A program made the translations under genes and the position numbers. Shown here piece by piece: positions 51,617 through 61,988 of a stretch of DNA of 64,000 nt; the first letter of the stretch is position 1; each line of letters begins with the position of its first letter. Under the pieces are notes generated by a model that was given only the letters and a program-made list of their open reading frames with translations, had not been told where the DNA came from and ran no database searches. This DNA is from Alkalibacillus salilacus (GTDB lineage Bacteria > Bacillota > Bacilli > Bacillales > Alkalibacillaceae), in the NCBI RefSeq assembly GCF_030812915.1, contig NZ_JAUSTQ010000004.1:124001-188000 (forward strand), read 5' to 3'.

Positions 51617-52771
51617 ATGAAAATCAAATCAATCGAACCAACACCGAGTCCTTATTCCATGAAGATAAATGTTGATGAACGCTTGTCAGATATGGAAACT
51701 CAAACATATACCCAAAACGACGATTTAACTGATGCCCCGTCCTATGTATCAAACTTATTGGCGATCGAAGGGGTAAAAGAACTCTATCGCGTCATTGATT
51801 TCATCGCCTTAGAACGCCATCCAAAAGTCGAATGGGAAACGATTTTACCTCAGGTTGAAGCTGTATTAGGCAGTGCAGATCATGCCGATATAGAACAAGA
51901 ACAAACATCAACAGATTACGATGAGGAAGCCTTTGGTGCTGTTCAAGTTTATATCCAACAATTTCGTGGCATACCCATGCAAGTCAAATTAATAGAAAAT
52001 GATGAAGAAAAACGGTTTGGGCTGCCTCAGCGGTTTACTGATGCTGCAATGGAGGCTTCAAAAGATTCAAGCAATATGCTGATGGAACGGGAATGGATCG
52101 AACAAGACCCGCGTTATGGAGATGCAGAAGATATAGGACAAGACGTGGTCGAAGAGGTTGACGCCACTTATCCAGATAAACGACTCAAAACGCTTATCGA
52201 TATGGCACAATCAGGCGAAAACGACCAGCAACAAGGAAAGGTCCTAAAACCTCTGACGGAAGCTGACTTACAGCTCGACGATTGGAAAAGTCGCTATGCG
52301 GCATTAGACCGTATACCTGATCCGACATCCGATGACTTACCAATCCTCGGAAAAGCGTTAAAAGATCCAAAAATGTCGATACGACGTCTAGCTACGGCTT
52401 ACTTAGGCATGGTCGAAGAGAAAGCGACTTCACCTTATCTATATGAAGCATTGCAGGATAAAACTGTTACCGTCCGGCGCACAGCAGGTGACTGCCTATC
52501 TGACATTGGTTTTACAGACGCTATTCCACAAATGATTGATGCTCTCCAAGACAAAAGTCGCATCGTTCGATGGCGAGCAGCGATGTTTTTATACGAATAC
52601 GGAGATGAATCAGCCATCCCAGCCTTAAAAGACACATTAGAAGACTCTGAATTCGAAGTTCGAATGCAAGCTAAAATGGCATTATCCCGAATTCAAGAAG
52701 GTGAATCAGCGCAAGGGTCTATTTGGAAGCAAATGGCCGAAATGACCAAACAAAAAGACAATCAGTCATAG
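51617..52771 (+). CDS. CvfC/YpgR-type conserved virulence factor with HEAT repeats
   Basis: A 384-residue cytoplasmic protein. Residues 1-90 (IKSIEPTPSPYSMKINVDE) resemble the Nfu N-terminal domain, a second mixed domain follows at about 105-210, and residues about 220-370 form HEAT-like repeats (AALDRIPDPTSDDLPILGKA, VTVRRTAGDCLSDIG, RIVRWRAAMFLYEYGDESAI). This fits YpgR and the staphylococcal virulence factor C. Exact function unknown. AAAGGAG precedes the ATG. Confidence 0.85.
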   Translation: MKIKSIEPTPSPYSMKINVDERLSDMETQTYTQNDDLTDAPSYVSNLLAIEGVKELYRVIDFIALERHPKVEWETILPQVEAVLGSADHADIEQEQTSTDYDEEAFGAVQVYIQQFRGIPMQVKLIENDEEKRFGLPQRFTDAAMEASKDSSNMLMEREWIEQDPRYGDAEDIGQDVVEEVDATYPDKRLKTLIDMAQSGENDQQQGKVLKPLTEADLQLDDWKSRYAALDRIPDPTSDDLPILGKALKDPKMSIRRLATAYLGMVEEKATSPYLYEALQDKTVTVRRTAGDCLSDIGFTDAIPQMIDALQDKSRIVRWRAAMFLYEYGDESAIPALKDTLEDSEFEVRMQAKMALSRIQEGESAQGSIWKQMAEMTKQKDNQS

Positions 52772-52871
52772 GCAACCACCCCTTTTAAGTATAGAAAGGG
52801 GCTTATATGATTAGCAGACAAATTGGTAGGGAAAAATAAAAGGAAAGATGTAAATAAGGGAGCGGATTTTA

Positions 52872-54023
52872 GTGAAATGGACGTTTCCACTATTCATGGC
52901 TTTATTTTTATTAGGCTGTCAAACAGACGGTAACCAAGAAACAGAAGAACCGACAGAAGAATCCTCGGATAAAGCAGCTAGTGAAGAGGATTCGACTGAG
53001 GAATCAGGTGAAACAGAGTCAAGTGAGAACGGTGATCCCAATGGAGAAAATGTAGAAGAATTAACGTTTCTGGAAGAACCAGAAACAGTAGTTGATGATT
53101 TGAATAGTCCATGGAATATCGTTAAAAATGATGATGAATTTTACATGACCGAACGCTCCGGATCAATCGTTTATTTTGATGGTGAAAATATGAAAAGACA
53201 GACGATTGAACTTGAACAAGAAGTCGTTTCCGGCCAAGGCGAAGAAGGCTTGCTTGGTATGGTTCTAGACCCGGAGGATGACCAAACCGCCTATATTTAT
53301 CATACGTATCAAACCGGTGAGGGAATGTTCAATCGCATTATAGCAATTGAATTATCAAACCAAACCTGGCAAGAAACCGATGTGTTGGTCGATGAAATTC
53401 CAGCAGGTCGAATCCATGACGGCGGACGACTTGCAATTGGACCAGACGACTATTTGTATGCCACCACAGGTGATGCAGGCGATGAAAACCTTTCCCAAGA
53501 AACAGATAACCTAGCCGGTAAAATCTTGCGTATGGACTTTGACGGATCAATTCCAGATGATCAACCATTTGAAGATTCATTAATTTATTCCTATGGCCAC
53601 CGAAATCCACAAGGACTCGACTGGAACGAAAACGACGAATTATATAGCTCAGAACACGGGAGCACAGCATATGATGAAATCAATCATATTGAACCAGGAA
53701 ACAATTATGGCTGGCCAGTCGTTCGCGGCGATGACACAGCCGATGGAATGGAACCCCCAACCATTCATTCCGGCGAAGAAACGTGGGCACCATCCGGAGC
53801 GGCATTTGACGATGCAGGAAATCTTTTGGTAACCGGACTAGCAGGACAATCCCTCTACCGCTTCGATATCGAATCAGGTAACCAAGAAATAATCTTGGAT
53901 GATGAAGGTAGATTGCGAGATATCCTCGTTGCAGACGGTGAAGCGTACGTATTGACAAACAATACAGATGGACGTGGTAACCCAGAAGAAGATGATGATC
54001 AGTTATCGAAGATAGCGGAGTAG
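52872..54023 (+). CDS. lipoprotein PQQ-dependent-type sugar dehydrogenase (GSDH family)
   Basis: A 383-residue lipoprotein: signal peptide with lipobox LLGC (Cys17), an acidic Glu/Ser spacer to about residue 60, then a six-bladed propeller of the glucose/sorbosone dehydrogenase family. Conserved pieces are LNSPWNIV, GEEGLLGMVLDPE, IHDGGRLAIGPDDYLYATTGDAGD, YGHRNPQGLDW and GSTAYDEIN. It may use PQQ or simply have the fold. Start is GTG, with GGGAG upstream. Confidence 0.9.
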   Translation: MKWTFPLFMALFLLGCQTDGNQETEEPTEESSDKAASEEDSTEESGETESSENGDPNGENVEELTFLEEPETVVDDLNSPWNIVKNDDEFYMTERSGSIVYFDGENMKRQTIELEQEVVSGQGEEGLLGMVLDPEDDQTAYIYHTYQTGEGMFNRIIAIELSNQTWQETDVLVDEIPAGRIHDGGRLAIGPDDYLYATTGDAGDENLSQETDNLAGKILRMDFDGSIPDDQPFEDSLIYSYGHRNPQGLDWNENDELYSSEHGSTAYDEINHIEPGNNYGWPVVRGDDTADGMEPPTIHSGEETWAPSGAAFDDAGNLLVTGLAGQSLYRFDIESGNQEIILDDEGRLRDILVADGEAYVLTNNTDGRGNPEEDDDQLSKIAE

Positions 54024-54130
54024 TTTTTTCGGATTGGAAGGGTTTTATAGAGAGCTCCATTGTGAGGGTTATGCTTGCACTTGCGGGGGTTCAGCTCGCC
54101 CTCACACTTTCAAGGATAATCAAATCTACA

Positions 54131-54174
54131 AAAAAGACTCTAGTTAACTGAAAATCAGTCACTAGAGTCTTTCC
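54131..54174. terminator. Hairpin terminator between convergent genes
   Basis: AAAGACTCTAGT-ta-ACTGA, loop AAA, TCAGT-c-ACTAGAGTCTTT. The only feature in the 54024-54296 gap. Confidence 0.85.
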
Positions 54175-54296
54175 AACAATCTTCATCCTGGTTCCATCCC
54201 GAGTGTTCATCTTTATTCATCAAATCAATTCGATTCATTTGATGCATCAAATAGCTAATCTATTATAAGTTTCGACGCTCTGAGCTCTTTCACTCT

Positions 54297-54896
54297 CTAT
54301 TCGACCCAACCCTTATCCTTTACTTTCGAAATGGCTTCGATTCGATTCGATACTTCCAGTTTATCAAAAATAACCGAGATATAATTACGCACTGTTCCGT
54401 TCGTTAAATGCAGTTCCTTGGAAATTTCCTTGGTGCTTTTCCCCTTAGAAATTAACTCAATGACTTCACTTTCTCGTTCCGTTAAAGGACTGTCTTCCTC
54501 ATACACCAAGTCGATTAACTCTGGCGCATATACCTTCCGACCATTTAAAATACTTCGGATCGAACTGGCCAACTCTTCACTTGGACTGTCTTTTAGTAGA
54601 TACCCACTAACTTTAGCTTTACGTGCCCGTTCAAAGTAACCCGCCCTTGCAAAGGTGGTCAAAATGATGACTTCACATTTCTGGTCGCCTATTTCCTCGG
54701 CTGCTTCCAACCCATTTTTAACCGGCATTTCAATATCCATAATACAAATATCCGGTTTCAATTCGTTTACCAGACGGACGGACTCTTCGCCATTTTTGGC
54801 TTTGCCGACTACTTCCATATCTTCTTCAAGGTTCAACAAAGAACCTAGTGCTCCAAGTAACATTCCTTGGTCTTCAGCCAACACGATTCGAATCAT
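54297..54896 (-). CDS. desR: response regulator DesR
   Basis: A NarL-type response regulator of 199 residues. The receiver has the phosphoacceptor in DICIMDIEMP (about Asp54), and the C-terminal LuxR helix-turn-helix is LTERESEVIELISKGKSTKE. Its length, and its place one base after desK and downstream of a desaturase gene, identify it as DesR, the activator of des at low membrane fluidity. Confidence 0.92.
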   Translation of the reverse strand: MIRIVLAEDQGMLLGALGSLLNLEEDMEVVGKAKNGEESVRLVNELKPDICIMDIEMPVKNGLEAAEEIGDQKCEVIILTTFARAGYFERARKAKVSGYLLKDSPSEELASSIRSILNGRKVYAPELIDLVYEEDSPLTERESEVIELISKGKSTKEISKELHLTNGTVRNYISVIFDKLEVSNRIEAISKVKDKGWVE

Positions 54897-54897
54897 T

Positions 54898-56022
54898 TTA
54901 ACCCTCCTGTTTCATGACATTGGGTATGGTCACAGTCAATTTTGTTCCATTTTCATCACTTATGATTTCCAGTTTTCCATTCACAAATTCTAACCTGTCT
55001 ATCATTCCATTCACCCCATGGCCGGATGCTGAGCTACCTTCAGTTTCTATTCCGACGCCATTATCTTCAATCGTCAAAACTGTTTCATGTGCTGATTCGG
55101 TAGTGGTTATATTGCAGTGTGTCGCATGACTATGCTTAACCACATTGTTCACAGCCTCTTTTAAGATCATGCTTATGACGTCTTCTACTAACGAGGGTGC
55201 ATGTTTTAGTTCTTTGTCGCCTTGGATATCGATCTGAATTGTTGCCGCTTCCAACAGCTGCTTAACATGCTTAATCTCCTCAGAAAACTTCGTTATTCGC
55301 ATGCCCGATAACATATCTCTGACTTCTTTTAAGGCTGTGCGAGCAGTTTGGTTGATATCCTGGATTTCAACTTTAGCTGTATCAGGATCTTTGTCGATCA
55401 AGCGTCCAGCCAAATCGCTTTTTAATCCAATCAAAGATAGCTTTTGTCCTAGTGTATCATGCAAATCACGCGCAATTCGTTGACGTTCTTCAAAGACCAG
55501 TAGCTGTGAAATTCTATCTTTGGCATCGGATAACTGTGCCTCAAGCTTCTGCCTTTTTCTCCGGTTGTATGTATTGATTGGTAGCAATACTACCCCAAGA
55601 ATGGTTAGGATTAAAAATGGCCATTGAGATAAGAACAGCTCTTGTTGTGTAAAATAACTCGATGCCGAAGCAACAACGGTCAAAACTAAATGAACGACAT
55701 AAAGCGAAATAAAACCACTTTTATGTTGCACATTTCCGATGAAAAAAGCAATAAATAATGAAAAGTATACATATCCATAAAACAAAGACATGCCAACACT
55801 AATCAGCATCATGATTGAAACACATATGTACAAAAACCCTCCAATCGATAGAAAGGAAAGCCGGTACGCAACAAAGAATATAACAATCAATAACACACCA
55901 AGCAATATTTCCGACAATGTATTTGACCGAAAAATGAAATAAAAGGGCAATAAGCTCGAAATTACCCATACGTATATGCTCAAACTTATATTTTTAGGGA
56001 ATAAATTAAACCAATTTTGCAT
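54898..56022 (-). CDS. desK: membrane-fluidity sensor histidine kinase DesK
   Basis: A 374-residue sensor kinase with four to five N-terminal helices (to about residue 150), a HisKA_3 dimerisation helix with phospho-His in ARDLHDTLGQKLSLIGLK (about 187), and an HATPase domain (EAVNNVVKHSHA, IEDNGVGI, SGHGVNGM). DesK measures membrane thickness or order and phosphorylates DesR. ATG 56022 is used; a TTG at 56025 is also in frame. Confidence 0.92.
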   Translation of the reverse strand: MQNWFNLFPKNISLSIYVWVISSLLPFYFIFRSNTLSEILLGVLLIVIFFVAYRLSFLSIGGFLYICVSIMMLISVGMSLFYGYVYFSLFIAFFIGNVQHKSGFISLYVVHLVLTVVASASSYFTQQELFLSQWPFLILTILGVVLLPINTYNRRKRQKLEAQLSDAKDRISQLLVFEERQRIARDLHDTLGQKLSLIGLKSDLAGRLIDKDPDTAKVEIQDINQTARTALKEVRDMLSGMRITKFSEEIKHVKQLLEAATIQIDIQGDKELKHAPSLVEDVISMILKEAVNNVVKHSHATHCNITTTESAHETVLTIEDNGVGIETEGSSASGHGVNGMIDRLEFVNGKLEIISDENGTKLTVTIPNVMKQEG

Positions 56023-56116
56023 CAAAAAATTCCTTTCTTGAATCTCTTATCAGTATCACCCATTTCACCAAAAAAAGAAACCATCCACTTTGTGAATGAT
56101 TTTCTTTTACTGAAGT

Positions 56117-57142
56117 TTAGTTTTCTGTGAACACCTTATCAGAAGATTGGAGCCGTTCATGAATTTCTTTAAAGTGAACGAAGGTCTTACTCTTCTCATC
56201 ATATAACTTAAATCGGATCGATCTCAAGCTGCTTCCCATCGTAATCGTCGTTGCCTGTTGCAGAGGTGGGATCGACTCATGTACCTTTTCTAGATTATAA
56301 TTCGGCACTTTAGGACTCAAGTGATGAACATGATGGTAGCCGATATTCCCCGTGATCCACTGAAGAACCCGTGGAAGCTTATAATAAGAACTTCCATCAA
56401 TAGCTGCTTTAACATAATCCCACTCAGATTCATCTTCAAAATAAGAATCCTCAAACTGATGTTGAACATAAAACAACCATATTCCAAGAGACCCTGCAAT
56501 AAACGCAATCGGTAATTGAACAATCAAAAAGCTCGTCCACCCAATCGCCCAAATCAATAGAGCAGTGATCCCAATAATTGAAATATTGATCAAATACGTA
56601 TTTTGGCGTTCTGTTTTCTTAGCATCTTTTCTATTTCTTCGGTTCGTTATTAAAAATAAATAAACGGGACCCAACACGAACATAACAAACGGATTTCTAT
56701 ATAAGCGATATTGAAGCCTCTCCAACTTTGATGACTTCTTGTACTCTTCTACAGTCATTACCCAGACGTCACCCGTACCCCGCTTGTCTAAGTTGCTGCT
56801 AGTAGCATGATGAATGGAGTGTTCTCTTTTCCATTTCCTATACGGGAACATTGTGATAATCCCTGTAACCGTTCCAATGAAATGATTCAGTTTACGATTT
56901 TTAAAAAACGACCCATGACAGCAATCATGAAAGATGATAAATACTCTCACCATAAATCCACCCGCTAAAACCGATAGGCCAATGGATAAAATCAATGATA
57001 CTGAAATCGCTTCATAAGCTAAAAACCAAAGCAAAAAGAATGGAGGCAATGTATTAACCAATTGCCATACACTTGATTTCGTACCGGAGCTTTCAAATGG
57101 TTTGATGTCTTGTTTAAGTTGAGCTAATTTTTTATTCGCCAT
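56117..57142 (-). CDS. des: acyl-lipid fatty acid desaturase (Des)
   Basis: A 341-residue membrane di-iron desaturase that introduces cis double bonds into phospholipid acyl chains in the cold. All three His boxes are visible: FHDCCHGSFF (about residues 77-86), HSIHHATSSN (about 110) and HHVHHLSPKVPNYNLE (about 278). ATG 57142 is chosen because TTGGAGG is 4-5 nt upstream and the longer frame has no site. The gene is followed by desK and desR after 94 nt. Confidence 0.95.
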   Translation of the reverse strand: MANKKLAQLKQDIKPFESSGTKSSVWQLVNTLPPFFLLWFLAYEAISVSLILSIGLSVLAGGFMVRVFIIFHDCCHGSFFKNRKLNHFIGTVTGIITMFPYRKWKREHSIHHATSSNLDKRGTGDVWVMTVEEYKKSSKLERLQYRLYRNPFVMFVLGPVYLFLITNRRNRKDAKKTERQNTYLINISIIGITALLIWAIGWTSFLIVQLPIAFIAGSLGIWLFYVQHQFEDSYFEDESEWDYVKAAIDGSSYYKLPRVLQWITGNIGYHHVHHLSPKVPNYNLEKVHESIPPLQQATTITMGSSLRSIRFKLYDEKSKTFVHFKEIHERLQSSDKVFTEN

Positions 57143-57203
57143 AACTGCCTCCAATGATAAGTCTTCTTTCACTCATCTTAGAAAAAAACAGCTCGCTTAA
57201 ATA

Positions 57204-57301
57204 GTCATGAACGTCAGGAGTTTTATGTGACAAACGTCATATGTTTTAGATTGAGACTCATGACCAAACAAAAACGCCATGACTGATTGGTGTCATGACA
57301 C
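57204..57301 (-). promoter_or_regulatory. Array of DesR-like operator half-sites upstream of des
   Basis: Two related sites 23 bp apart, GTCATGAACGTCA (57204-57216) and GTGACAAACGTCA (57227-57239), lie upstream of a minus-strand TATTTA-17-TAAGAT promoter. Further out come ACTCATGAC, GCCATGAC and the perfect palindrome GTGTCATGACAC (57290-57301). All share an ATGAC/GTCAT core. The placement upstream of the -35 suits an activator. Confidence 0.6.
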
Positions 57302-57352
57302 TTGATATGGGGCAATGATTCAATTCCATAACTGTCATCTAGTTAAATTACT

Positions 57353-57958
57353 CTACTTAATAAATTTAGCTTTAAGAAGATAAGCAACATCATATTTCTT
57401 CAACTCATTATTATTACCTTCAGGATCTTCATAATAATCTTTTGAAAGAGAGCTCATGCCGTTTTCATTATTGGAATAACCAATGTTTGCTAATACTAAT
57501 TCGTCTTGATCTACACTAAGTTCTTCTAGAAAACTCCCCCACACACTTGCCATATTATCCAAATCATTTGAATTTAAGTCGTAACCACTTATTGACCCTG
57601 TGCTACCATTACTACCTATTCCAATATTAAATGTATGTTGATTTTCTGTATTACTATTCTTAGAGTTTGAAAAAACAATCGAACCACTTTCACTTATCTG
57701 TGTTTTTACATTACTTAATCGATCATCAACCAATTCACCAGCTTCATATTTTTCAATCCATACAGATACTTCTTTGTATTCATCATCTATCTCAAAATCA
57801 AATACAAAAGATTTATCTGTAGTAGTCGAAAGTATAATATTTTCTCTATCTGTAGTCTCTGAAACAGAAATGGTGTTTGAATTTGAATCACTATTATTAC
57901 AAGCGCTTAAAACAATTAACACAAAAATTATGGTTAGTTTCGTAAATAATCTTTTCAT
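57353..57958 (-). CDS. lipoprotein of unknown function
   Basis: A 201-residue lipoprotein (lipobox LSAC, about Cys18) with an Asn/Ser-rich mature N-terminus and a beta-rich body (KSFVFDFEIDDEYKEVSVWI, HTFNIGIGSNGSTGSISGY). No family recognised. ATG 57958 fits GTGAGGA upstream. The gene is markedly more AT-rich than its neighbours, as is the gap before it, which suggests recent arrival. Confidence 0.65.
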   Translation of the reverse strand: MKRLFTKLTIIFVLIVLSACNNSDSNSNTISVSETTDRENIILSTTTDKSFVFDFEIDDEYKEVSVWIEKYEAGELVDDRLSNVKTQISESGSIVFSNSKNSNTENQHTFNIGIGSNGSTGSISGYDLNSNDLDNMASVWGSFLEELSVDQDELVLANIGYSNNENGMSSLSKDYYEDPEGNNNELKKYDVAYLLKAKFIK

Positions 57959-58026
57959 TTTATCCTCACTTCCCAACTCTACTATCTCATCTATTTAAGA
58001 AACTCTCCCTTTATAAATTCTACAAG

Positions 58027-58152
58027 TTAAACAGCGTGAGCTAATACCAAAGAAAAAAGCATATCAAAAGTAATAACAATGGCTATAATATGCTCCAAGG
58101 ACTCCCAGAATACCTTCTGAGCGTTTCTGATCTTAGGTTTAATGAATGCCAT
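58027..58152 (-). CDS. possible 41-residue membrane peptide
   Basis: An open frame starting MAFIKPKIRNAQKVF with one hydrophobic helix (about residues 20-38). An extra ATG two codons upstream (58158) lies near AAGAGA, a weak ribosome site. Lies in an AT-rich gap (57959-58472) that otherwise shows nothing. Could be a decayed gene end or chance. Confidence 0.25.
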   Translation of the reverse strand: MAFIKPKIRNAQKVFWESLEHIIAIVITFDMLFSLVLAHAV

Positions 58153-58472
58153 TGTCATAAATCTCTTACTATATATTTTATCACCATAAATAGAAATAAA
58201 AGTAACAATTAATTTAGCAATAATTTTATCACATAAAATAACAGAAATACATAAACTTATGCACCCTCGTTATTTAACTCTATGAAATTCATTAAATACT
58301 TGGCTATTATTTATTTAAGTCCTACCACAACTAACTTCATCCCTTATAAACTGACAAGACTCTGATCTATAATGCTCATAACACCTTTCGACTCATTTTG
58401 ACAAAATGGGTATTTAGTGATAAATTATCTAATGTTAAAAATTTTTTAAACAAACTTAACGGGAGGTTGGTT

Positions 58473-60527
58473 ATGAAGAAGGGAACATCAAGTCTTAAAA
58501 GGAAGCTCTTATTTATTTTTCTTCCTTTAATGGTGGTCGGACTCTCAATTTTTCTTATTCTGTCTTATAATATTTCAAAAAGTCAGCTAGATGAGGAAAT
58601 TGAACATAGAATCACGAATTTACAGGACGATGCCATTAGTCAAATTGAAGAAAGATTCGCCAGTCATGAACAACTTGCTGAAACAACGGCAAGTACGCTT
58701 TCTTCTACTGGTGATTCAGTATCTGAAGAAGATTACATACAAATGTTAGAAAATAATATTGCCACTAATGCTGATACATATGGCTCAGGCATTTGGTTTG
58801 AACCATACGAATATGACGAAGACCGAGAATATTTTGGTCCGTATGTTTATAAAGACGGTGAAGATTTAGTTTATACGGATGTCTACGAAGAAACGGATTA
58901 CGATTACCCGAGCTGGGATTGGTACACTCAAGCTGAAGGATCAGAAGAAGCGGTTTGGGGTAATCCTTACTATGATGATGCTAGTGGAATTACGATGGTC
59001 ACAACGACTGTTCCTTTCACTGATAGTTCAGGTAATTTCAATGGAGTCGTCACAGCTGATACCGATTTAACACAAATCCAACAAATCATTTCTGATATTC
59101 AAATCTATGAATCAGGCTGGGCATTTGGTTTTGACAACAACGGACAAATCATCGCCCACCAGGACGATTCACTCGTAATGAATTCGACGATTGACGAAAC
59201 AGACATGTTTGGTGATTATGCTGATCAACTAACAGGAAATGAACAAGGTCAATTCACAGTAGATGCTAATGATACAACGAACCAAGTCTATTATCGTACG
59301 ATGCCAACGACAGGCTGGACATTTGGTATTGCCGTGCCAGAAGATGAAATTTATGCATCACTTAACGATTTATTAATTCAACAACTTATCACTGGTGTGG
59401 TCGTGCTTCTTGTACTTGGTACAGGAATTTACATCTTTAGCGGACGTTTATCAAAACCGATCACTACTCTACGTGAGAAAATGGATGACGTCGCTCACGG
59501 TGATTTAACCGTCGAAGCTCATCACCAGTCTAATGATGAAATCGGTTATTTATATGATCACTTCAATAAAATGGTCCAACATATGAGAGAGTTGTTGCAG
59601 AAAACCCACGAATCAGCCGAGGTCATCCGTTCATCATCGGAGAACTTCAGCGCTGTCAGTGAGGAAACAACTGCATCAAACGAAGAAATTCAAGGCACGA
59701 TGAACGAAATCGCAAAAGGTGCGCAACAATCATCAGAAAACCTTGAAACCATGACGGATCAAATGAACCAATTAAGTGAACAAATCGATTCTATTTCTGA
59801 TAGTAGTACAAACATGAACGAGCTAGCTGAAGAAGCTGTTACCGTTAATAACAAAGGGTTAAATCAGATGGATCAGCTCGCTGAATATTCAAATGAATCG
59901 AAACAACAATTTAATCAAGCCGAAAATGTTGTCCAAGAATTAAATAACCAAATCCAAAAAATCAGTGACTTTATTCATACGATTAACGATATTTCTGAAC
60001 AAACGAATTTATTAGCTTTAAATGCTTCAATTGAAGCTGCACGCGCAGGTGAAGATGGTAAAGGTTTCGCTGTTGTCGCTGAAGAGGTTCGGAAATTAGC
60101 CGAGCAGTCTTCAAATTCAACAGAAGAAATTCGCAAAATCATTGATGATGTAAAAGAGCGCTCCAATGAAGCCATTCATTCGATGAAAGAAGCGAAATCA
60201 ACGACTGATTCTCAAAACGAAGTCGTCGATGAAACGGTTCAAGTCTTTAACGACATTGGCCAAGCGGTCCAGAACATTACCGAAAGTGTTGAGCAGAACG
60301 TCCAAGCAATTCAAGAGATGAATCAATACAAAGATCATGTGGTCGGTTCGGTTCAATCCATTTCAGCTAATATTCAAGAAACAGCTGCATCCAATGAGGA
60401 AATTAATGCTACGATTGATGAACAAACAAACGCACTACAATCATTATCCGAATCAGCTGAAGATTTAAATGAATCAAGTGAACAATTAAACAAATTGATT
60501 AATGAATTTAAATTAAATCAACAATAA
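58473..60527 (+). CDS. methyl-accepting chemotaxis protein (dCache type)
   Basis: A 684-residue chemoreceptor. TM1 at about residues 13-33, an extracellular double-Cache domain (about 40-300; [20 protein letters not shown], then [13 protein letters not shown]), TM2 at about 303-322, HAMP, and a cytoplasmic signalling hairpin with the conserved tip [20 protein letters not shown] (about 505-525). The ligand domain is very acidic. ATG 58473 is chosen because GGGAGG sits 6 nt upstream. No che genes adjacent. Confidence 0.94.
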   Translation: MKKGTSSLKRKLLFIFLPLMVVGLSIFLILSYNISKSQLDEEIEHRITNLQDDAISQIEERFASHEQLAETTASTLSSTGDSVSEEDYIQMLENNIATNADTYGSGIWFEPYEYDEDREYFGPYVYKDGEDLVYTDVYEETDYDYPSWDWYTQAEGSEEAVWGNPYYDDASGITMVTTTVPFTDSSGNFNGVVTADTDLTQIQQIISDIQIYESGWAFGFDNNGQIIAHQDDSLVMNSTIDETDMFGDYADQLTGNEQGQFTVDANDTTNQVYYRTMPTTGWTFGIAVPEDEIYASLNDLLIQQLITGVVVLLVLGTGIYIFSGRLSKPITTLREKMDDVAHGDLTVEAHHQSNDEIGYLYDHFNKMVQHMRELLQKTHESAEVIRSSSENFSAVSEETTASNEEIQGTMNEIAKGAQQSSENLETMTDQMNQLSEQIDSISDSSTNMNELAEEAVTVNNKGLNQMDQLAEYSNESKQQFNQAENVVQELNNQIQKISDFIHTINDISEQTNLLALNASIEAARAGEDGKGFAVVAEEVRKLAEQSSNSTEEIRKIIDDVKERSNEAIHSMKEAKSTTDSQNEVVDETVQVFNDIGQAVQNITESVEQNVQAIQEMNQYKDHVVGSVQSISANIQETAASNEEINATIDEQTNALQSLSESAEDLNESSEQLNKLINEFKLNQQ

Positions 60528-60532
60528 CTTTT

Positions 60533-60572
60533 AAAGAGCGACCATCCAAACAGAAGGGTGGTCGCTCTTTTA
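60533..60572 (+). terminator. Terminator after the chemoreceptor gene
   Basis: AAAGAGCGACCA-t-CC, 8-nt loop, GG-g-TGGTCGCTCTTTT. Long stem with one mismatch. Confidence 0.92.
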
Positions 60573-60635
60573 CTAGACAGTCATTCAATTTTTAGCACTT
60601 AAATAATCATGAAATCCTCTCATTTCCATAAACTA

Positions 60636-60665
60636 TTGGAACTTAAAGGCCATTCAGTCTATAAT
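60636..60665 (+). promoter_or_regulatory. Promoter of the Eis-like gene
   Basis: TTGGAA (60636-60641), 18-bp spacer, TATAAT (60660-60665). Confidence 0.7.
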
Positions 60666-60689
60666 AAGGTAAAATAAGGAGGCCATGTT

Positions 60690-61943
60690 ATGCACGAGAT
60701 TAGACCATTAGATGAATCAGAATTCCGCGATAATATAATTTTACATGAACAAGCCTATACGGCAAATGCAGCCGAGAAGGAAGAAGATATTAAACGATTA
60801 GTCGAACGCGAAAAATCATTTTTCCAAGAAACCAACTTGGTTGTTCCATATGGCGCCTTTGAACAAAACCAATTAATTGGCTCCATGAAACTGTTTGACT
60901 TTCAAATGAATGTGTTCGGAACATTCTTACCAGTTGGTGGACTTAGTTCTGTGGCCGTTGATTTGTTACATAAAAAGGAACGCGTCGCGAAATCATTAGT
61001 CGATTATTTCCTTGATCATTATGACAAGCGTGGGTTTTCGCTCGCAACTTTATATGCCTTTCGTCCAGACTTCTATTATCAAATGGGCTTTGGCTACGGC
61101 AAGAAAAAGGATGTTTATAACATTGCACCGCACGCTTTCCCTAACTTTAGCAAAAAAGATGACATCACTTATTTAACACATGAGGACAAAGATGATCTTG
61201 TCGTTTGTTATAATCGTTTCGCAGAACAACACCATGGAGTCATGAAAAAGGAAGGTTTCCAGTATAAACGCCCATTTGAACAATTCGATATTAAAATCGT
61301 TGGTGTTAAACAAAATGGAGTCGTTACAGGCTATGCGATCTTCTCGTTCAAAAAACGTGAAGTGAACAACTTCTTATCCAGTAACATCACAATTCATGAA
61401 TTCATATATACGAACCGTGATGCTTTACATCAGTTATCGACGTTTTTCCATACTCAAAAAGACCAAGTGAACCGTATTTCCGTACCAACGCAAGATGATA
61501 CGCTTCATCACTTTTTCACCGATGCCCGTGATGGATCAGACAACCTGGTTAATTTCGTTTATCATCAAACCAATACATCTGGACTCGGCTTAATGTATCG
61601 GATTATTAACGTTGAGCGCTTTTTCAATCAACTTAAACAACACAATTTTAATAACGCCAATCACACAGTAACGTTCCAAGTGACAGACTCCATGTATCCT
61701 ACGAATGATGGTGAAGTGACTGTCGCTTTCACAAACGGCAAACCAGCTGTCATTCATGGGGCAAAAGCAGACACAATTATTAAAATTGACATTTCTGATT
61801 TAACGAGCCTGTTATTAGGCGTAGTTGACGTCCAGAAACTTTATCTCTATGGAAAAGTCGAATTATCTCATGATGATCACGTTCATATTATTGACGATAT
61901 TTTCCGAACAAGGTATCAACCAATTTCCATGACTAATTTTTAA
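60690..61943 (+). CDS. Eis-like GNAT acetyltransferase
   Basis: A 417-residue Eis-family protein: a first GNAT domain (about residues 1-150; LPVGGLSSVAVDLLHKKERVAKSLVDYF with the acetyl-CoA loop), a second GNAT-like domain (about 160-285) and a sterol-carrier-like C-terminus (AVIHGAKADTIIKIDISDLT). Members acetylate amines, including aminoglycosides, at several positions; the natural substrate here is unknown. GGAGG precedes the ATG. Confidence 0.9.
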   Translation: MHEIRPLDESEFRDNIILHEQAYTANAAEKEEDIKRLVEREKSFFQETNLVVPYGAFEQNQLIGSMKLFDFQMNVFGTFLPVGGLSSVAVDLLHKKERVAKSLVDYFLDHYDKRGFSLATLYAFRPDFYYQMGFGYGKKKDVYNIAPHAFPNFSKKDDITYLTHEDKDDLVVCYNRFAEQHHGVMKKEGFQYKRPFEQFDIKIVGVKQNGVVTGYAIFSFKKREVNNFLSSNITIHEFIYTNRDALHQLSTFFHTQKDQVNRISVPTQDDTLHHFFTDARDGSDNLVNFVYHQTNTSGLGLMYRIINVERFFNQLKQHNFNNANHTVTFQVTDSMYPTNDGEVTVAFTNGKPAVIHGAKADTIIKIDISDLTSLLLGVVDVQKLYLYGKVELSHDDHVHIIDDIFRTRYQPISMTNF

Positions 61944-61946
61944 TCC

Positions 61947-61985
61947 AAAAAAGCCCTAGTCCTTATGCGTAAGGACTAGGGCTTT
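61947..61985. terminator. Bidirectional terminator after the Eis-like gene
   Basis: AAAGCCCTAGTCCTT and AAGGACTAGGGCTTT: 15-bp perfect stem with 6-nt loop, between convergent genes. Confidence 0.95.
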
Positions 61986-61988
61986 AAC

